A stretch of DNA of 9,733 bases from Ruminococcus sp. (lineage in GTDB: Bacteria > Bacillota_A > Clostridia > Oscillospirales > Ruminococcaceae): contig JAFVAN010000010.1 in assembly GCA_017480485.1 (NCBI GenBank), forward strand, positions 1 to 9,733. Direction: 5' to 3'. Positions within the stretch are counted from its first letter, which is position 1; each line of letters starts with the position of its first letter. The position numbers and the translations under genes were made by a program. This document shows positions 1-6,814 of the stretch, in pieces. A model generated the notes under the pieces. The model had not been told where the DNA came from, did not search any database, and worked only from the letters and a program-made list of their open reading frames with translations.

Positions 1-241
1 AAATTCGGCCGTGCGCCGTTAGCACCCGCCCCTTGGATTCCGGCCAATGCGCTCCGCGGGACTATTTATTGGCCTGCACTATTTTGGGCGCGAAATTCGG
101 CCGTGCGCCGTTAGCACCCGCCCCTTGGATTCCGGCCAATGTGCTCCGCGGGACTATTTATTGGCCTGCACTATTTTGGGCGCGAAATTCGGCCGTGCGC
201 CGTTAGCACCCGCCCTTGGATTCCGGCCAATGCGCTCCGCG
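1..241. repeat. 92-bp tandem repeat array, left end (2.6 copies)
   Basis: Two complete 92-bp units (1-92 and 93-184) are followed by a copy cut off after about 58 bases (185-241). Unit 2 differs from unit 1 by one base (C to T at 142) and copy 3 lacks one C in its CCCC run. Each full unit holds an inverted repeat GGCCAAT/ATTGGCC (42-48 and 68-74 in unit 1), and a second one, GGCGC/GCGCC, spans the unit junction (87-91 and 105-109). The period is not a multiple of three and reading frames change between copies, so it is not a protein repeat. Copies abut directly with no spacers, so it is not CRISPR. The truncated copy ends 23 bp from the rsmG stop codon. Function unknown; it looks like an intergenic repeat family. 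Confidence 0.9.
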
Positions 242-264
242 ATCAGGATTTAGGGCTTTTGCTC

Positions 265-936
265 CTATTTCTTTTTTATTACTATCACGCAGCGGCCGTC
301 GCCGTTGGGCAGGGCGTAATCCTCACAGAGTATCACCTCTCCGCCCCGCTTCTTTATCTCTCTCTCCGCCGCCGCAAGCTCCTCCCTGCCGCCGGAGCCC
401 TTCAAGGCCACAAACACCCCGCCCTTCTTCACAAAGGGCAGACACCACCCGCACAGCTTTTCAAGGTTAGCCACCGCCCGGGCCGTGGCCGCATCAAACT
501 GCCCGCGAAAGCCTTCCTTTCGGTTGAGCTCCTCCGCGCGCCCGTGGATGCACTCCGCCCCCAGCCCAAGCTCCTCCGAGAGCTCGCCAAGGAACCGCAC
601 CCGCTTGTTCAGGCTGTCCAGCAGCGTAAGCTCAAGGTCGGGCCTGAAAATTTTAAGCGGACAGGACGGGAACCCCGCCCCCGTGCCAACGTCGATGAGC
701 CGCGCCCCCTCCGGCAGTCTCGCCGCCTCAAAGGCCCAAAAGGGATAGACGCTGTCAAAAAAGTGCTTCATGGCTATGCCCTCGGGGTCGGTGATGGCGG
801 TCAGATTCATTTTTTGGTTCCAGTCCACCAGCAGCTCCGCGTAGCGGTCGAGGCCCTCGTACTGCTCCCGCGAGAGGACGATGCCGCCCCCTGCAAAAAG
901 CTCCTTGACGGCCTCAAAGTCCGGGATGTAGTTCAT
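265..936 (-). CDS. rsmG: RsmG, 16S rRNA (guanine-N7) methyltransferase
   Basis: A 223-residue SAM-dependent methyltransferase (GidB family) that makes m7G at the position equivalent to E. coli 16S G527, acting in the cytoplasm on the small subunit. Visible motifs in order: NLTAITDP (44-51), KHFFDS (57-62), the SAM-binding loop IDVGTGAGFP (81-90), LLDSLNKRVRFL (105-116), HGRAEE (131-136), ATARAV (150-155) and VALKG (176-180). Length is normal for the family. The SAM loop continues as SCPLKI where most relatives have GIPLKI, a mild oddity. The ATG lies 6 bp after the mnmG TGA. A GAGG overlaps that stop, and AAAGGA lies 10 bases from the ATG, so the two are translated as one operon. No terminator is visible between its TAG and the repeat array downstream. 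Confidence 0.96.
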   Translation of the reverse strand: MNYIPDFEAVKELFAGGGIVLSREQYEGLDRYAELLVDWNQKMNLTAITDPEGIAMKHFFDSVYPFWAFEAARLPEGARLIDVGTGAGFPSCPLKIFRPDLELTLLDSLNKRVRFLGELSEELGLGAECIHGRAEELNRKEGFRGQFDAATARAVANLEKLCGWCLPFVKKGGVFVALKGSGGREELAAAEREIKKRGGEVILCEDYALPNGDGRCVIVIKKK

Positions 937-942
937 AGAGCC

Positions 943-2817
943 TCAGTCCTTTCGTTTCTGCGCCGCCAGCCAGATAAGCAGCACGTTCACATCCGCAGGG
1001 TTCACCCCCGAGATGCGGCTTGCCTGACCCACCGACAGGGGCCTGAGCTTGCCCAGCTTCTCGGCGGCCTCCAGCCGCAGCCCCCGTATCTGCGAATAAT
1101 CCGTATCCGCAGGCAGGGCCTTGGTCTCAAGCTTGCGCATGGCCTCCACCTGCTCCAGCTGTATCTTGATGTAGCCCTCGTACTTGATCTCAAGCTCCAC
1201 CTGCTCCCTCACCTCGCGGCTGAGGTCGGGGCGGGCTGGGTCGAAGGGCGCAAGGCCGTCGTAGGTCACCTGGGGCCGCTTCAAAAGCTGCGAGAGCTTT
1301 ATGCCCGTGGACAGGGGCTCAGTGCCGATGTCCGCAAGGTAGGCGTTCAGGGCCTCGCCGGGGGCAAGGTTCAGGTGTCTTATTCGTTCCAGCTCCTCGG
1401 CGATCTGCCGTTCTTTTTCAAGCAGGGCCTCGTAGCGCTCGTCGCTGATAAGGCCTATCCTGTGGCCGATGGGGGTCAGGCGGCGGTCGGCGTTGTCCTG
1501 CCGCAGCAGCAGCCTGTACTCGCTGCGGGAGGTCATCATCCTGTAGGGATCCGAGCAGCCCTTTGTCACAAGGTCGTCGATAAGGGTTCCGATGTAGCCC
1601 GAGGCTCGGTCCAGCACCAGCGGCTCCTGTCCTTTGAGCTTCAAAGCGGCGTTGATGCCTGCCACAAGGCCTTGGGCGGCGGCCTCCTCGTAGCCCGAGG
1701 TGCCGTTGAACTGTCCCGCACCGTAGAGGCCCTCTATATCCTTGAATTCCAGCGTTGCCAGCAGCTGGGTGGGGTCGCAGCAGTCGTACTCGATGGCGTA
1801 GGCGTTGCGCATTATCTCAACGTTCTCCAGCCCCTTTATGGTGCGCAGGAATTCAAGCTGCACCCACTCGGGCAGAGAGGAGGACATCCCCTGCAGGTAA
1901 TACTCGTCGGTGTCGAGGCCCATGGGCTCGATGAAAAGCTGGTGCCGCGGCTTGTCCGAAAAGCGCTTTATCTTGTCCTCTATCGAGGGGCAGTACCTTG
2001 GCCCCACGCCCTCTATCTGGCCTGAATACATGGGCGAGAGGTGGATGTTGTCAAGGATGACCCTATGTGTCTCGGCGTTGGTGTAGGCAACGTAGCAGGA
2101 GACCCGGTTTTTGAGCTCCTGTCTGTTGTCAAAGGAAAACGGCGTGATATCCTCATCGCCGTCCTGTCTTTCGAGCACGTCAAAGTTTATAGAGCGGCGG
2201 TGGACCCGAGCGGGGGTCCCCGTCTTGAAGCGCCTGAGCTCCACCCCCAGCCCCCGCAGGGAGTCGGAGAGGAACCTTGCCGGCAGCACGCTGTCGGGGC
2301 CGCTCTCGTAGCTCACAGAGCCCACGTGTATGCGCCCGTTTAAGTAGGTACCGCTGGCGATTATCACTGCCCCGGCGCCGTAGCAGGTGCCAAGGCGGGT
2401 CTTCACCCCGCAGAGCCTTCCGTCCTCTGTCAGCAGCTCCACGATCTCGTCCTGCTTTATCCGCAGGCCCTCGCAGTGCTCCAAGGCCTGCTTCATGTAG
2501 ACATGATAGCGCACCCTGTCGGCCTGCACCCGCAGGCTGTGGACAGCGGGGCCCTTGCCTCGGTTGAGCATCCTGCTTTGGAGGAAGGTTGCATCCGCGG
2601 CCCTGCCCATCTCGCCCCCAAGGGCGTCTATCTCCCGCACCAGATGGCCCTTGGCGGTGCCGCCGATGGAGGGGTTGCAGGGCATATTCGCGATGCCGTC
2701 GAGGGAGATGGTGAAGATGGCAGTCTTCATGCCAAGCCTTGCGGCAGCCAGCGCTGCCTCGCAGCCCGCGTGTCCCGCCCCGACGACTACAACGTCATAG
2801 TTTTCCCGCTCTGTCAT
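943..2817 (-). CDS. mnmG: MnmG, tRNA wobble-uridine modification FAD enzyme
   Basis: A 624-residue protein, full family length. With MnmE it installs the carboxymethylaminomethyl group at C5 of U34 in certain tRNAs, in the cytoplasm, using FAD and a folate. The N-terminus has the dinucleotide-binding GAGHAG (13-18). The family signature PCNPSIGGTAKGHL (46-59) includes Cys47, and the second conserved Cys is in RYCPSIEDK (Cys276). Also visible are GTYLNGRIHVG (156-166), DEYYLQGMSSSLP (304-316), GAGQFNGTSGYEEAAAQG (366-383) and TSRSEYRLLLRQDNADRRLT (429-448). The C-terminal helical region carries YEGYI (546-550). The ATG starts one base after the TGA of the upstream lipoprotein gene and I see no good Shine-Dalgarno before it, so translation is probably coupled. 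rsmG follows after 6 bp. mnmE is not upstream, unlike the common Firmicutes order. Confidence 0.98.
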   Translation of the reverse strand: MTERENYDVVVVGAGHAGCEAALAAARLGMKTAIFTISLDGIANMPCNPSIGGTAKGHLVREIDALGGEMGRAADATFLQSRMLNRGKGPAVHSLRVQADRVRYHVYMKQALEHCEGLRIKQDEIVELLTEDGRLCGVKTRLGTCYGAGAVIIASGTYLNGRIHVGSVSYESGPDSVLPARFLSDSLRGLGVELRRFKTGTPARVHRRSINFDVLERQDGDEDITPFSFDNRQELKNRVSCYVAYTNAETHRVILDNIHLSPMYSGQIEGVGPRYCPSIEDKIKRFSDKPRHQLFIEPMGLDTDEYYLQGMSSSLPEWVQLEFLRTIKGLENVEIMRNAYAIEYDCCDPTQLLATLEFKDIEGLYGAGQFNGTSGYEEAAAQGLVAGINAALKLKGQEPLVLDRASGYIGTLIDDLVTKGCSDPYRMMTSRSEYRLLLRQDNADRRLTPIGHRIGLISDERYEALLEKERQIAEELERIRHLNLAPGEALNAYLADIGTEPLSTGIKLSQLLKRPQVTYDGLAPFDPARPDLSREVREQVELEIKYEGYIKIQLEQVEAMRKLETKALPADTDYSQIRGLRLEAAEKLGKLRPLSVGQASRISGVNPADVNVLLIWLAAQKRKD

Positions 2818-2818
2818 A

Positions 2819-3577
2819 TCACTGGTCTATGCGGATGTAAATGCTGAGGACCTCTTCATCAAAGAGGTTGATGGTCATTACCATGCCGCTGTCCTTGTAG
2901 GTCGCCATCCAGTCGTCGCCCTCGCCCTGACCGTAGGCTGCGGTAACATCCGAAAGCTTGCTGCCGGGGGCGATGCCCTTTGCGGTCTTAGGAGTCACGT
3001 CGCCGTAATAGAAGTTGTCCTCAAGGGCGATAGAGAAGATCTTGTCCTCGTTTACCTCGATGTTGAGCTGAGGATAGTAGTAATAGGTGGAATCGGGGGC
3101 GTCGCCGATGCAGGCCTGAGCCTTCTGGGGGTCGGCGGCCTGTCTGCCAAGGCTCTGCTCGATGGCCGAGAAGCTGTCGCCGATGTTGAAGGTAACGCCG
3201 TTGTAGGTAACAGCGAACTTAGTCTCCTTGGTCTGAACAGGGGCGGGAGCCGCGGTAGTGGTGGTGGTAGTGGTCGCGGGAGCAGCCGTGGTCGTGGTCG
3301 TAGCAGGAGCCTCGGTGGCGGCGGTGGTAGTGGTTGTCGCCTCGGTTGCTGCCTCTGTGGTGGTCTCCTCGGGCGCCTCGGTGGTCTCGGCTGTTGTGGT
3401 CGTTGCCTCCGCCTCGGTGGTGGTCGTCGTGGACGCATCCTCGGCTGCTGTGGTCGTCGTCGTGCTTGACGCCAGCGTCAGCTTGCCGCTGTCCTCCTCT
3501 GCGGAGGAATCCGATGAGCCGCAGGCCGTGAGGCACAGGGCGGCGATAACTGCCATAAGCTTGATGTAATTCTTCAT
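2819..3577 (-). CDS. Thr-rich linker lipoprotein, function unknown
   Basis: A 252-residue predicted lipoprotein. The signal peptide (1-18) ends in the lipobox LTAC, so Cys19 should be lipidated and the protein anchored outside the membrane. Residues about 36-115 are a low-complexity linker of Thr, Ala, Glu and Pro, with runs of 5-7 Thr, as seen in surface proteins of Ruminococcus and relatives. The C-terminal domain (119-252) appears to be two related halves. NIGDSFSAIEQSLG (131-144) matches GIAPGSKLSDVTAAYG (201-216), and each is followed by a Tyr-rich strand and an acidic turn (163-185 and 222-249). I do not recognise a named family, and no function can be assigned. The ATG has an AAGGA 6 bases upstream (3584-3588). 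The gene lies 62 bp after the DHHW gene and one base before mnmG. Confidence 0.85.
   Translation of the reverse strand: MKNYIKLMAVIAALCLTACGSSDSSAEEDSGKLTLASSTTTTTAAEDASTTTTTEAEATTTTAETTEAPEETTTEAATEATTTTTAATEAPATTTTTAAPATTTTTTTAAPAPVQTKETKFAVTYNGVTFNIGDSFSAIEQSLGRQAADPQKAQACIGDAPDSTYYYYPQLNIEVNEDKIFSIALEDNFYYGDVTPKTAKGIAPGSKLSDVTAAYGQGEGDDWMATYKDSGMVMTINLFDEEVLSIYIRIDQ
3248..3463 (-). repeat. Low-complexity Thr/Ala-coding tract
   Basis: This part of the lipoprotein gene codes for residues 39-110, mostly ACN (Thr) and GCN (Ala) codons; on the plus strand it reads as strings of GTGGTGGT and GTCGTC. The repeated triplets would make it prone to in-frame length change by slippage. The unrelated ORFs that appear here in other frames, rich in Val, Pro or His, are by-products of the repetition. 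Confidence 0.8.
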
Positions 3578-3583
3578 TTTTGA

Positions 3584-3588
3584 TCCTT
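3584..3588 (-). promoter_or_regulatory. Ribosome binding site of the lipoprotein gene
   Basis: AAGGA on the minus strand, 6 bases before the ATG at 3577. It fixes the start, which also gives a normal-length lipoprotein signal peptide. Confidence 0.6.
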
Positions 3589-3598
3589 ACCTTTCCTT

Positions 3599-3640
3599 AA
3601 ACAAATTGTTTGCGAATATATCCTGTCGGCACGAGCCGAT
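3599..3640. other. Short palindromes between the DHHW and lipoprotein genes
   Basis: The 62-bp gap holds a 13-bp palindrome, AAACAA-A-TTGTTT (3599-3611), and a small hairpin TCGGC/GCCGA with a 4-base loop (3626-3639) starting right at the DHHW stop codon. On the minus strand the hairpin is not followed by a T-run, so it is a poor terminator candidate, and I see no convincing -35/-10 pair. The palindrome could be an operator. I cannot tell whether the lipoprotein-mnmG-rsmG genes have their own promoter here. Confidence 0.3.
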
Positions 3641-5109
3641 CACTGATATTGACTTTGGCCCAGAGTAACTGTGGCTATCTCTCCGCTGGTCCTGCCGCCC
3701 GAGAGGACGGTGACGGTGTAAGCTCCCGCAGGGAGGGCGTCGTCGGTGAGGCGGACGGAGAAGCCCTGACGGCCCTCGGTGCAGATGTCCGACTCCTCGT
3801 CAAAGACGGGGAAGGCCTCATAGGTCTTTGTGCCGCCCTGTCCCGAGAGGGTGACGTATATCCGCCCGTCTTCGCCTGTCAGCTCCGGGTCGATGGAGCC
3901 CGAGACGCGGGTGCCTGTGGCGGTCTCCACCAGCACGGCCTCGTTTTTGTCAGAGGCAAACAGAGTGTCGGCGGTGATGCCCTCTCGCTCGGGGGCGGGC
4001 ATGGCGGGGGGCGCCGAGATAAGATTTTTCAGGTTTCTCTCCACCAGCTCGTAGACCATATCGGTCCCGGGGCCCACCGAGGACAGCTCGGGGATGGTGG
4101 TGCGGGCGAAAACGGCTGAATCGTAGTTGTCGATCATAAAGGGCAGCAGCGCCCGCCCGAAGGAATCCCGCACCATATAGAGCTTGCGGTGGGTGGTGGG
4201 GACAAGCTTCTGGACGGCAAAGCGCTCGTCGTGGTTCTTCTCGGCGTCATTGGACATAAAGAGCTTCAGCTGGCCCTCGTTGTCCTGAGTCTGGGGGAAG
4301 GCAAAGCGGAACTCCTCAAAGTCGATATTGAAGGTATACTGCTTGTCCAGATAGTCCCCCTCGGGGTAGATCATGTCGTAGATATCTCCCCGCCAGGTGT
4401 AGGCGGTGGTGTAGTCGGCATTCTCGTAGGTCTTGTGCTCGCGGCCAAGGGCGTTCATGATGGCGTCGTAGCCGATGAAGGCCCCAAGGTAGTTCCAGTG
4501 GCTGTCATTCTTATGATATATCCCCAGGCTCTTGTTGTCAAGCAGCACCTGCTTCATATCCAGAAAATTCACATCGCTCTGCCCAAGCTTTTCCATTAGG
4601 CGGGAGAGGTCGTTTTTCTCCGCCTTGATGTACCGCGAGGGCATATACTCGGGGTAGATCTCGTTCTTGTTGGGCATTGGCACAAAGACGAAGCTGCCGC
4701 CCTTAGACTGAACATTTTCCTGTATCAGCGAAAGGGTGACCACCGCCGAGCGGAGCTCATCCTCGGTCATGGCGTTGCGGTCGATGTAGTTGTCCTCGGT
4801 GCCGCCGTAAAAGAGCCAGCCCTCCTTGCCGGGGATGACGTTGGCGGTCTTGGCGCCGAATACTCCTCCCGTAAGGCTGTCGGCGGCGTTCAGGAGCTTC
4901 GAGCGGGCGGGCAGCTTTTTGTTCATGTAGTTGTCCAGCTGCTCCGAAAAGCTTGTGTTTATCTTCCCCTCCTCCATGAGCTTCGGGAAGGAGAGCTTGT
5001 CCGAGGTGTTCTCAAGGTCAGCGGACTTTGAGAAGGGCATCATGCACAGCGGCGCGCAGCAGACTGCGAAAAACGCCGCAACGTAAATAAGCTTGGCTAT
5101 CTTGTTCAA
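3640..5109 (-). CDS. AlgX/AlgJ-like SGNH (DHHW) protein, partner of MBOAT
   Basis: A 489-residue exported protein of the DHHW / AlgX-AlgJ SGNH-hydrolase group. Such proteins work outside the membrane with an MBOAT partner to O-acetylate a polysaccharide. An N-terminal hydrophobic segment (about 5-25) is a signal peptide or anchor. Family marks: GKEGWLFY (94-101), VPMPNKNEIYPEYMP (143-157), NDSHWN (201-206) supplying Asp202 and His204, and RDSFGRALLPF (314-324) with candidate nucleophile Ser316. Residues about 375-489 look like an added beta-rich C-terminal domain. The start codon is TTG, 8 bases after a near-perfect AGGAGGT (5118-5124). That site begins right at the stop of the MBOAT gene, with a 15-bp gap between the genes, so the two are one operon and probably translationally coupled. 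The polymer acetylated cannot be told from the sequence. Confidence 0.88.
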   Translation of the reverse strand: MNKIAKLIYVAAFFAVCCAPLCMMPFSKSADLENTSDKLSFPKLMEEGKINTSFSEQLDNYMNKKLPARSKLLNAADSLTGGVFGAKTANVIPGKEGWLFYGGTEDNYIDRNAMTEDELRSAVVTLSLIQENVQSKGGSFVFVPMPNKNEIYPEYMPSRYIKAEKNDLSRLMEKLGQSDVNFLDMKQVLLDNKSLGIYHKNDSHWNYLGAFIGYDAIMNALGREHKTYENADYTTAYTWRGDIYDMIYPEGDYLDKQYTFNIDFEEFRFAFPQTQDNEGQLKLFMSNDAEKNHDERFAVQKLVPTTHRKLYMVRDSFGRALLPFMIDNYDSAVFARTTIPELSSVGPGTDMVYELVERNLKNLISAPPAMPAPEREGITADTLFASDKNEAVLVETATGTRVSGSIDPELTGEDGRIYVTLSGQGGTKTYEAFPVFDEESDICTEGRQGFSVRLTDDALPAGAYTVTVLSGGRTSGEIATVTLGQSQYQ

Positions 5110-5117
5110 TTCTGCGC

Positions 5118-5124
5118 ACCTCCT
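5118..5124 (-). promoter_or_regulatory. Strong ribosome binding site deciding a TTG start
   Basis: AGGAGGT on the minus strand directly follows the TAA of the MBOAT gene and lies 8 bases before the TTG at 5109. The strength and spacing support TTG as the start of the DHHW gene. Confidence 0.85.
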
Positions 5125-6531
5125 TTAGAACCTGAAATAGATGAACGGGTTGTACTCGCTTGCCACAAGGCTGAGCACGCAGAGCGCGAACATCACGAGG
5201 GTACCGAAATAAGCGACGTACTCGGCGGCGGGGGCGGCCTTTGTCTTGGCTATCCTCTCCCCAAGCTTTGGAACTATGGGGGTAGAGAACAGCACCGCCG
5301 CAGCCAGCGCCGTCAGGAACAGGGGCGAGCAGAGGGCGTAGATCGCCGCATTTTCAGGGGCCGAGCCCGCAGCGCCCGAGAACATCTTTCCGATAACGCC
5401 GAAGCCCTGAGTCAGGGTGTCGGCCCGGAAGATGACGAAGGTAGTGATTATCACCAGCAGGGAGTAAACGTGGCCGATGGGGCGGAAGGCCTTTTTCTTT
5501 GTGGGCAGCCAACCCGCGCCCTCGATAAGCAGGAAGGCCCCGTGCAGCATACCCCAGACGAGGAAGGTAAGGTTTGCCCCGTGCCAGAGGCCAGTAAGCA
5601 GGAAAACGACAGAGCGGTTGAATATCGCTCTGCCCTTTCCGCGCCTGTTGCCGCCAAGGGGGATGTAGACATACTCCTTGAACCAGGTGGAGAGGGAGAT
5701 GTGCCACCGTCTCCAGAACTCCTGCATATTCGCGGAGATAAAGGGGTAATTGAAATTCTCTCTGAAATCGAAGCCGAACATACAGCCAAGGCCGATGGCC
5801 ATGTCGGAGTAGCCGGAGAAATCAAAGAATATCTGCAGGCTGTAGCAGACGGCGCCTATCCATGCGGGGCCCCAGCCCAGCTGCGAGAGCTTTGTGGCAA
5901 AGACGGCGTCCGCCACGAGGCCCATCTGGTTTGAGATGAGCACCTTTTTTGCAAGGCCGACGATAAAGCGCTTTACGCCCCTTGCGGCGCGGTCGGCGGA
6001 GAATTCCCGCTTGTCCATCTGGGCCTCGATATCGTGATACTTGACTATAGGTCCCGCGATGAGCTGGGGGAAGAAGGAGATGTAGAGCATTACCTTCATC
6101 AGGCTCCTCTGCACCATTTTCTTTTCGCGGTAAACGTCGATGACATAGCTGAGCCCCTGGAAGGTGAAGAAGGAGATGCCGATGGGCAGTCTTATCTTCG
6201 GGACGGGCAGCGAGAGGGAGGTGATGGAATTGAAGGTCTCGGTAAGGAAGCCGAGGTACTTGAACACCACCAGCAGGCCTATGTTCAGCACAACAGCCAG
6301 TGCCACCGCCGCCTTATCGCCCTTCTCCTTCGAGGCCTGTATGCCAAGGAAGTAGTTAAGGATGATAGAGACTATCATGATAAGCACTGCCACGGGCTCG
6401 CCCACGGCATAGAACACGAGGCTTGCCGCCAGCAGCAGGATGTTCCTTACCAGATCGTTCCTGCATATGGCATAGAGCAGGAACGTCACGGGAAGGAACG
6501 CGAAAAGAAAGATCACGGAACTGAAGGTCAA
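5125..6531 (-). CDS. MBOAT-family O-acyltransferase (AlgI/PatA/DltB-like)
   Basis: A polytopic membrane O-acyltransferase, 468 residues from the TTG start chosen here. It should pass acyl (usually acetyl) groups across the membrane for transfer to an extracellular polymer with the DHHW protein encoded next. Motifs (numbered from the TTG): LPIGISFFTFQGLSYVIDVY (115-134), DFSGYSDMAIGLG (237-249), NFNYPF (259-264), EFWRRWHISLSTWFKEYVY (271-289), PLGGNR (291-296) and GLWHGAN (314-320) with the likely catalytic His317. Many hydrophobic segments are visible. An ATG at 6651 in the same frame would add 40 residues, but these read through palindromic repeat DNA and are not hydrophobic. Starting at 6531 gives the family-typical N-terminus MTFSSVIFLFAFLP, and GGGGAG lies 8 bases upstream. 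The acceptor polymer is unknown. Confidence 0.93.
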   Translation of the reverse strand: MTFSSVIFLFAFLPVTFLLYAICRNDLVRNILLLAASLVFYAVGEPVAVLIMIVSIILNYFLGIQASKEKGDKAAVALAVVLNIGLLVVFKYLGFLTETFNSITSLSLPVPKIRLPIGISFFTFQGLSYVIDVYREKKMVQRSLMKVMLYISFFPQLIAGPIVKYHDIEAQMDKREFSADRAARGVKRFIVGLAKKVLISNQMGLVADAVFATKLSQLGWGPAWIGAVCYSLQIFFDFSGYSDMAIGLGCMFGFDFRENFNYPFISANMQEFWRRWHISLSTWFKEYVYIPLGGNRRGKGRAIFNRSVVFLLTGLWHGANLTFLVWGMLHGAFLLIEGAGWLPTKKKAFRPIGHVYSLLVIITTFVIFRADTLTQGFGVIGKMFSGAAGSAPENAAIYALCSPLFLTALAAAVLFSTPIVPKLGERIAKTKAAPAAEYVAYFGTLVMFALCVLSLVASEYNPFIYFRF

Positions 6532-6539
6532 GGTTTTTT

Positions 6540-6545
6540 CTCCCC
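6540..6545 (-). promoter_or_regulatory. Ribosome binding site deciding the MBOAT TTG start
   Basis: GGGGAG on the minus strand, 8 bases before TTG at 6531. It overrules the longer in-frame ORF from the ATG at 6651. Confidence 0.75.
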
Positions 6546-6602
6546 AATCTATTAGTTTTTTGCTATCTATACTCCCCGCCGCCCGGGGCGGAACGGAGAA
6601 AT

Positions 6603-6648
6603 GCGAAAAATGCACTCCCCCGCCAACGGCGGGGAGAGCATTTTTCGC
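6603..6648 (-). terminator. Probable bidirectional intrinsic terminator
   Basis: A long two-part stem: outer arms GCGAAAAATGC (6603-6613) and GCATTTTTCGC (6638-6648) are perfect 11-bp complements. Inside, CTCCCCCGCC (6615-6624) pairs with GGCGGGGAG (6628-6636) around an AAC loop, with one bulged C. Read on either strand, a GC-rich hairpin is followed three to four bases later by TTTTT. It lies 167 bp beyond the stop of the transglutaminase gene and 71 bp before the MBOAT start, so it probably separates two transcription units. It may instead be a mobile palindromic element doing this job. Confidence 0.6.
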
Positions 6649-6814
6649 CAAAGCTTATTGGCGCCCCTCGTTTGCGGCGAGGGGACGATTTACGACAAAA
6701 TGCGCCTGATATGGGGCGTTTCACCTCTTCCGCGCCCCTTGTGAGGGCCACCGTATCGCAAGGGAGCCCCAGCACATTACACAGTTGTAAACGAGCTTGC
6801 GAGTGTCACGCGGC

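Larger units (their letters stand above)
6532..6814. repeat. Intergenic palindrome cluster
   Basis: This 283-bp gap has no credible gene but a chain of inverted repeats: CTCC/GGAG enclosing CCGCC-CGG-GGCGG (6572-6598); the long hairpin at 6603-6648; CGCCAA/TTGGCG (6646-6663); CCCCTCG/CGAGGGG (6664-6684), extendable past a one-base bulge to 6662-6687; CCCTTG/CAAGGG (6736-6764); and TTACA/TGTAA (6777-6790). On the minus strand the two C-rich hairpins look like diverged copies of one unit, because a spurious frame reads SPRRKRGA and then SPRRWRGS through them. This suggests a mosaic of small palindromic intergenic elements. I see no clear promoter for the MBOAT gene, though AT-rich sequence lies at 6546-6572. 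Confidence 0.7.

Noticed and set aside
1..241. CRISPR array
   Set aside because: Units are directly tandem with no unique spacers, the repeat is 92 bp long and no cas genes are present.
47..253. 68-residue ORF in the left repeat array, and a similar 60-residue ORF at 9486-9668
   Set aside because: The 92-bp period is not a multiple of three, so copies are read in different frames; single-base indels between copies also argue against coding.
139..2025. 628-residue plus-strand ORF antisense to rsmG and mnmG
   Set aside because: It lies opposite two unmistakable enzymes with intact motifs, begins inside the repeat array and shows no domain; long antisense frames are common in GC-rich genes.
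3258..3569. Val/Ala-rich plus-strand ORF, and Pro/Arg- and His-rich minus-strand ORFs over the same area
   Set aside because: They are other-frame readings of the Thr/Ala triplet tract of the lipoprotein gene.
5470..5934. 154-residue plus-strand ORF within the MBOAT gene; likewise 4189-4599, 6034-6555 and 6797-7543
   Set aside because: All are antisense to genes with clear family motifs and lack recognisable domains.
6563..6775. 70-residue Arg-rich minus-strand ORF in the gap before the MBOAT gene
   Set aside because: It is a translation of the palindrome cluster, with repeated SPRR-type text from hairpin DNA, a pattern typical of spurious ORFs.
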